Source: Deltaproteobacteria bacterium
GTDB taxonomy: Bacteria > Desulfobacterota > DSM-4660 > Desulfatiglandales > HGW-15
NCBI GenBank assembly: GCA_019308525.1
Contig: JAFDIC010000046.1
Coordinates: forward strand, 1-15,101
DNA: 15,101 nt
Reading direction: 5' to 3'
Shown in pieces: positions 15,035 to 15,101 of the stretch. The notes beneath the pieces are model-generated. The model did no database searches and was not told the DNA's origin. It saw only the letters and a program-made list of their open reading frames with translations. A program made the position numbers and the translations under genes. Numbering within the stretch: the first letter of the stretch is position 1; every line of letters begins with the position of its first letter.

Positions 15035-15101
15035 ATGCCGCAGATTCCGGATCATTTTTCTCATAATCGAGGCCTGGATAAGCAAAAGAACGGTCGGATC
15101 A
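15035..15101 (+). CDS. N-terminus of a divergent gene, possibly a TetR-type regulator (cut by window edge)
   Basis: An AAAGGAG ribosome binding site (15020-15026) precedes an ATG at 15035 by eight bases. The frame stays open to the edge (22 codons, beginning MPQIPDHF and ending GLDKQKNGRI). A strong sigma-70 promoter with operator-like palindromes lies upstream. The visible residues are too few for a family call. A basic stretch of this kind just before an expected helix is common at the start of TetR-family regulators, and the palindromes around the promoter fit an autoregulated repressor, but this is inference. Confidence 0.5.
   Translation, partial: MPQIPDHFSHNRGLDKQKNGRI

Noticed and set aside
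14759..15085. Minus-strand open frame of 108 codons upstream of the PpsB-type gene
   Set aside because: It covers both predicted promoters and the palindromic operators, has no ribosome binding site and resembles no family. The divergent start at 15035 on the other strand explains the region better.

Overview
The window is bacterial and looks like a chromosomal fragment of an anaerobic Desulfobacterota (deltaproteobacterial) aromatic degrader. That placement is an inference. It rests on a split phenylphosphate-synthase-type PEP-synthase pair next to a UbiD-family (de)carboxylase and an aryl-acid ligase, on membrane subunits of a sodium-pumping decarboxylase, and on a sigma-54-type promoter ahead of a PilZ gene. 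No rRNA, convincing tRNA, CRISPR array, transposase or phage gene was seen.

Left part (1-4437, all on the minus strand): oadG and oadB, the gamma and beta membrane subunits of a sodium-translocating decarboxylase, are followed by a DUF1805/YunC-like gene, then mnmG (tRNA wobble-uridine modification), then an AI-2E family transporter cut by the left edge. No carboxyltransferase alpha subunit or biotin carrier lies beside oadGB.

Middle (4438-6529, plus strand): a YigI/PaaI-like hot-dog thioesterase is divergent from oadG and has a good sigma-70 promoter. Next come a 49-bp tandem array of REP-like hairpins, a sigma-54-like promoter, and a YcgR/PilZ-type c-di-GMP effector gene.

Right part (6593-14754, minus strand): five co-directional genes read in the order ATP-binding PEP-synthase-like subunit (PpsB type, 41 kDa), phosphohistidine subunit (PpsA type, about 71 kDa, His574), EntE-like aryl-acid ligase, UbiD-family carboxylase, and a receiver domain fused to a Tm-1/UPF0261 protein. 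By analogy with anaerobic phenol degradation (Thauera aromatica), the pair would phosphorylate a phenolic hydroxyl at the expense of ATP, UbiD would carboxylate the ring, and the ligase would activate the resulting aromatic acid to its CoA thioester. PpsC, further Ppc subunits and UbiX are not in the window, so this is a reduced or variant form, and its substrate cannot be read from the sequence.

Right edge (14755-15101): a divergent control region holds one sigma-70 promoter on each strand and two or three ACCRACCGGTYGG-type palindromes placed over them. A strong ribosome binding site and the first 22 codons of a plus-strand gene follow, which is plausibly the TetR-type regulator of the operon. 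The most interesting items are the compact carboxylation operon, the receiver-UPF0261 fusion inside it, and its divergent operator region.
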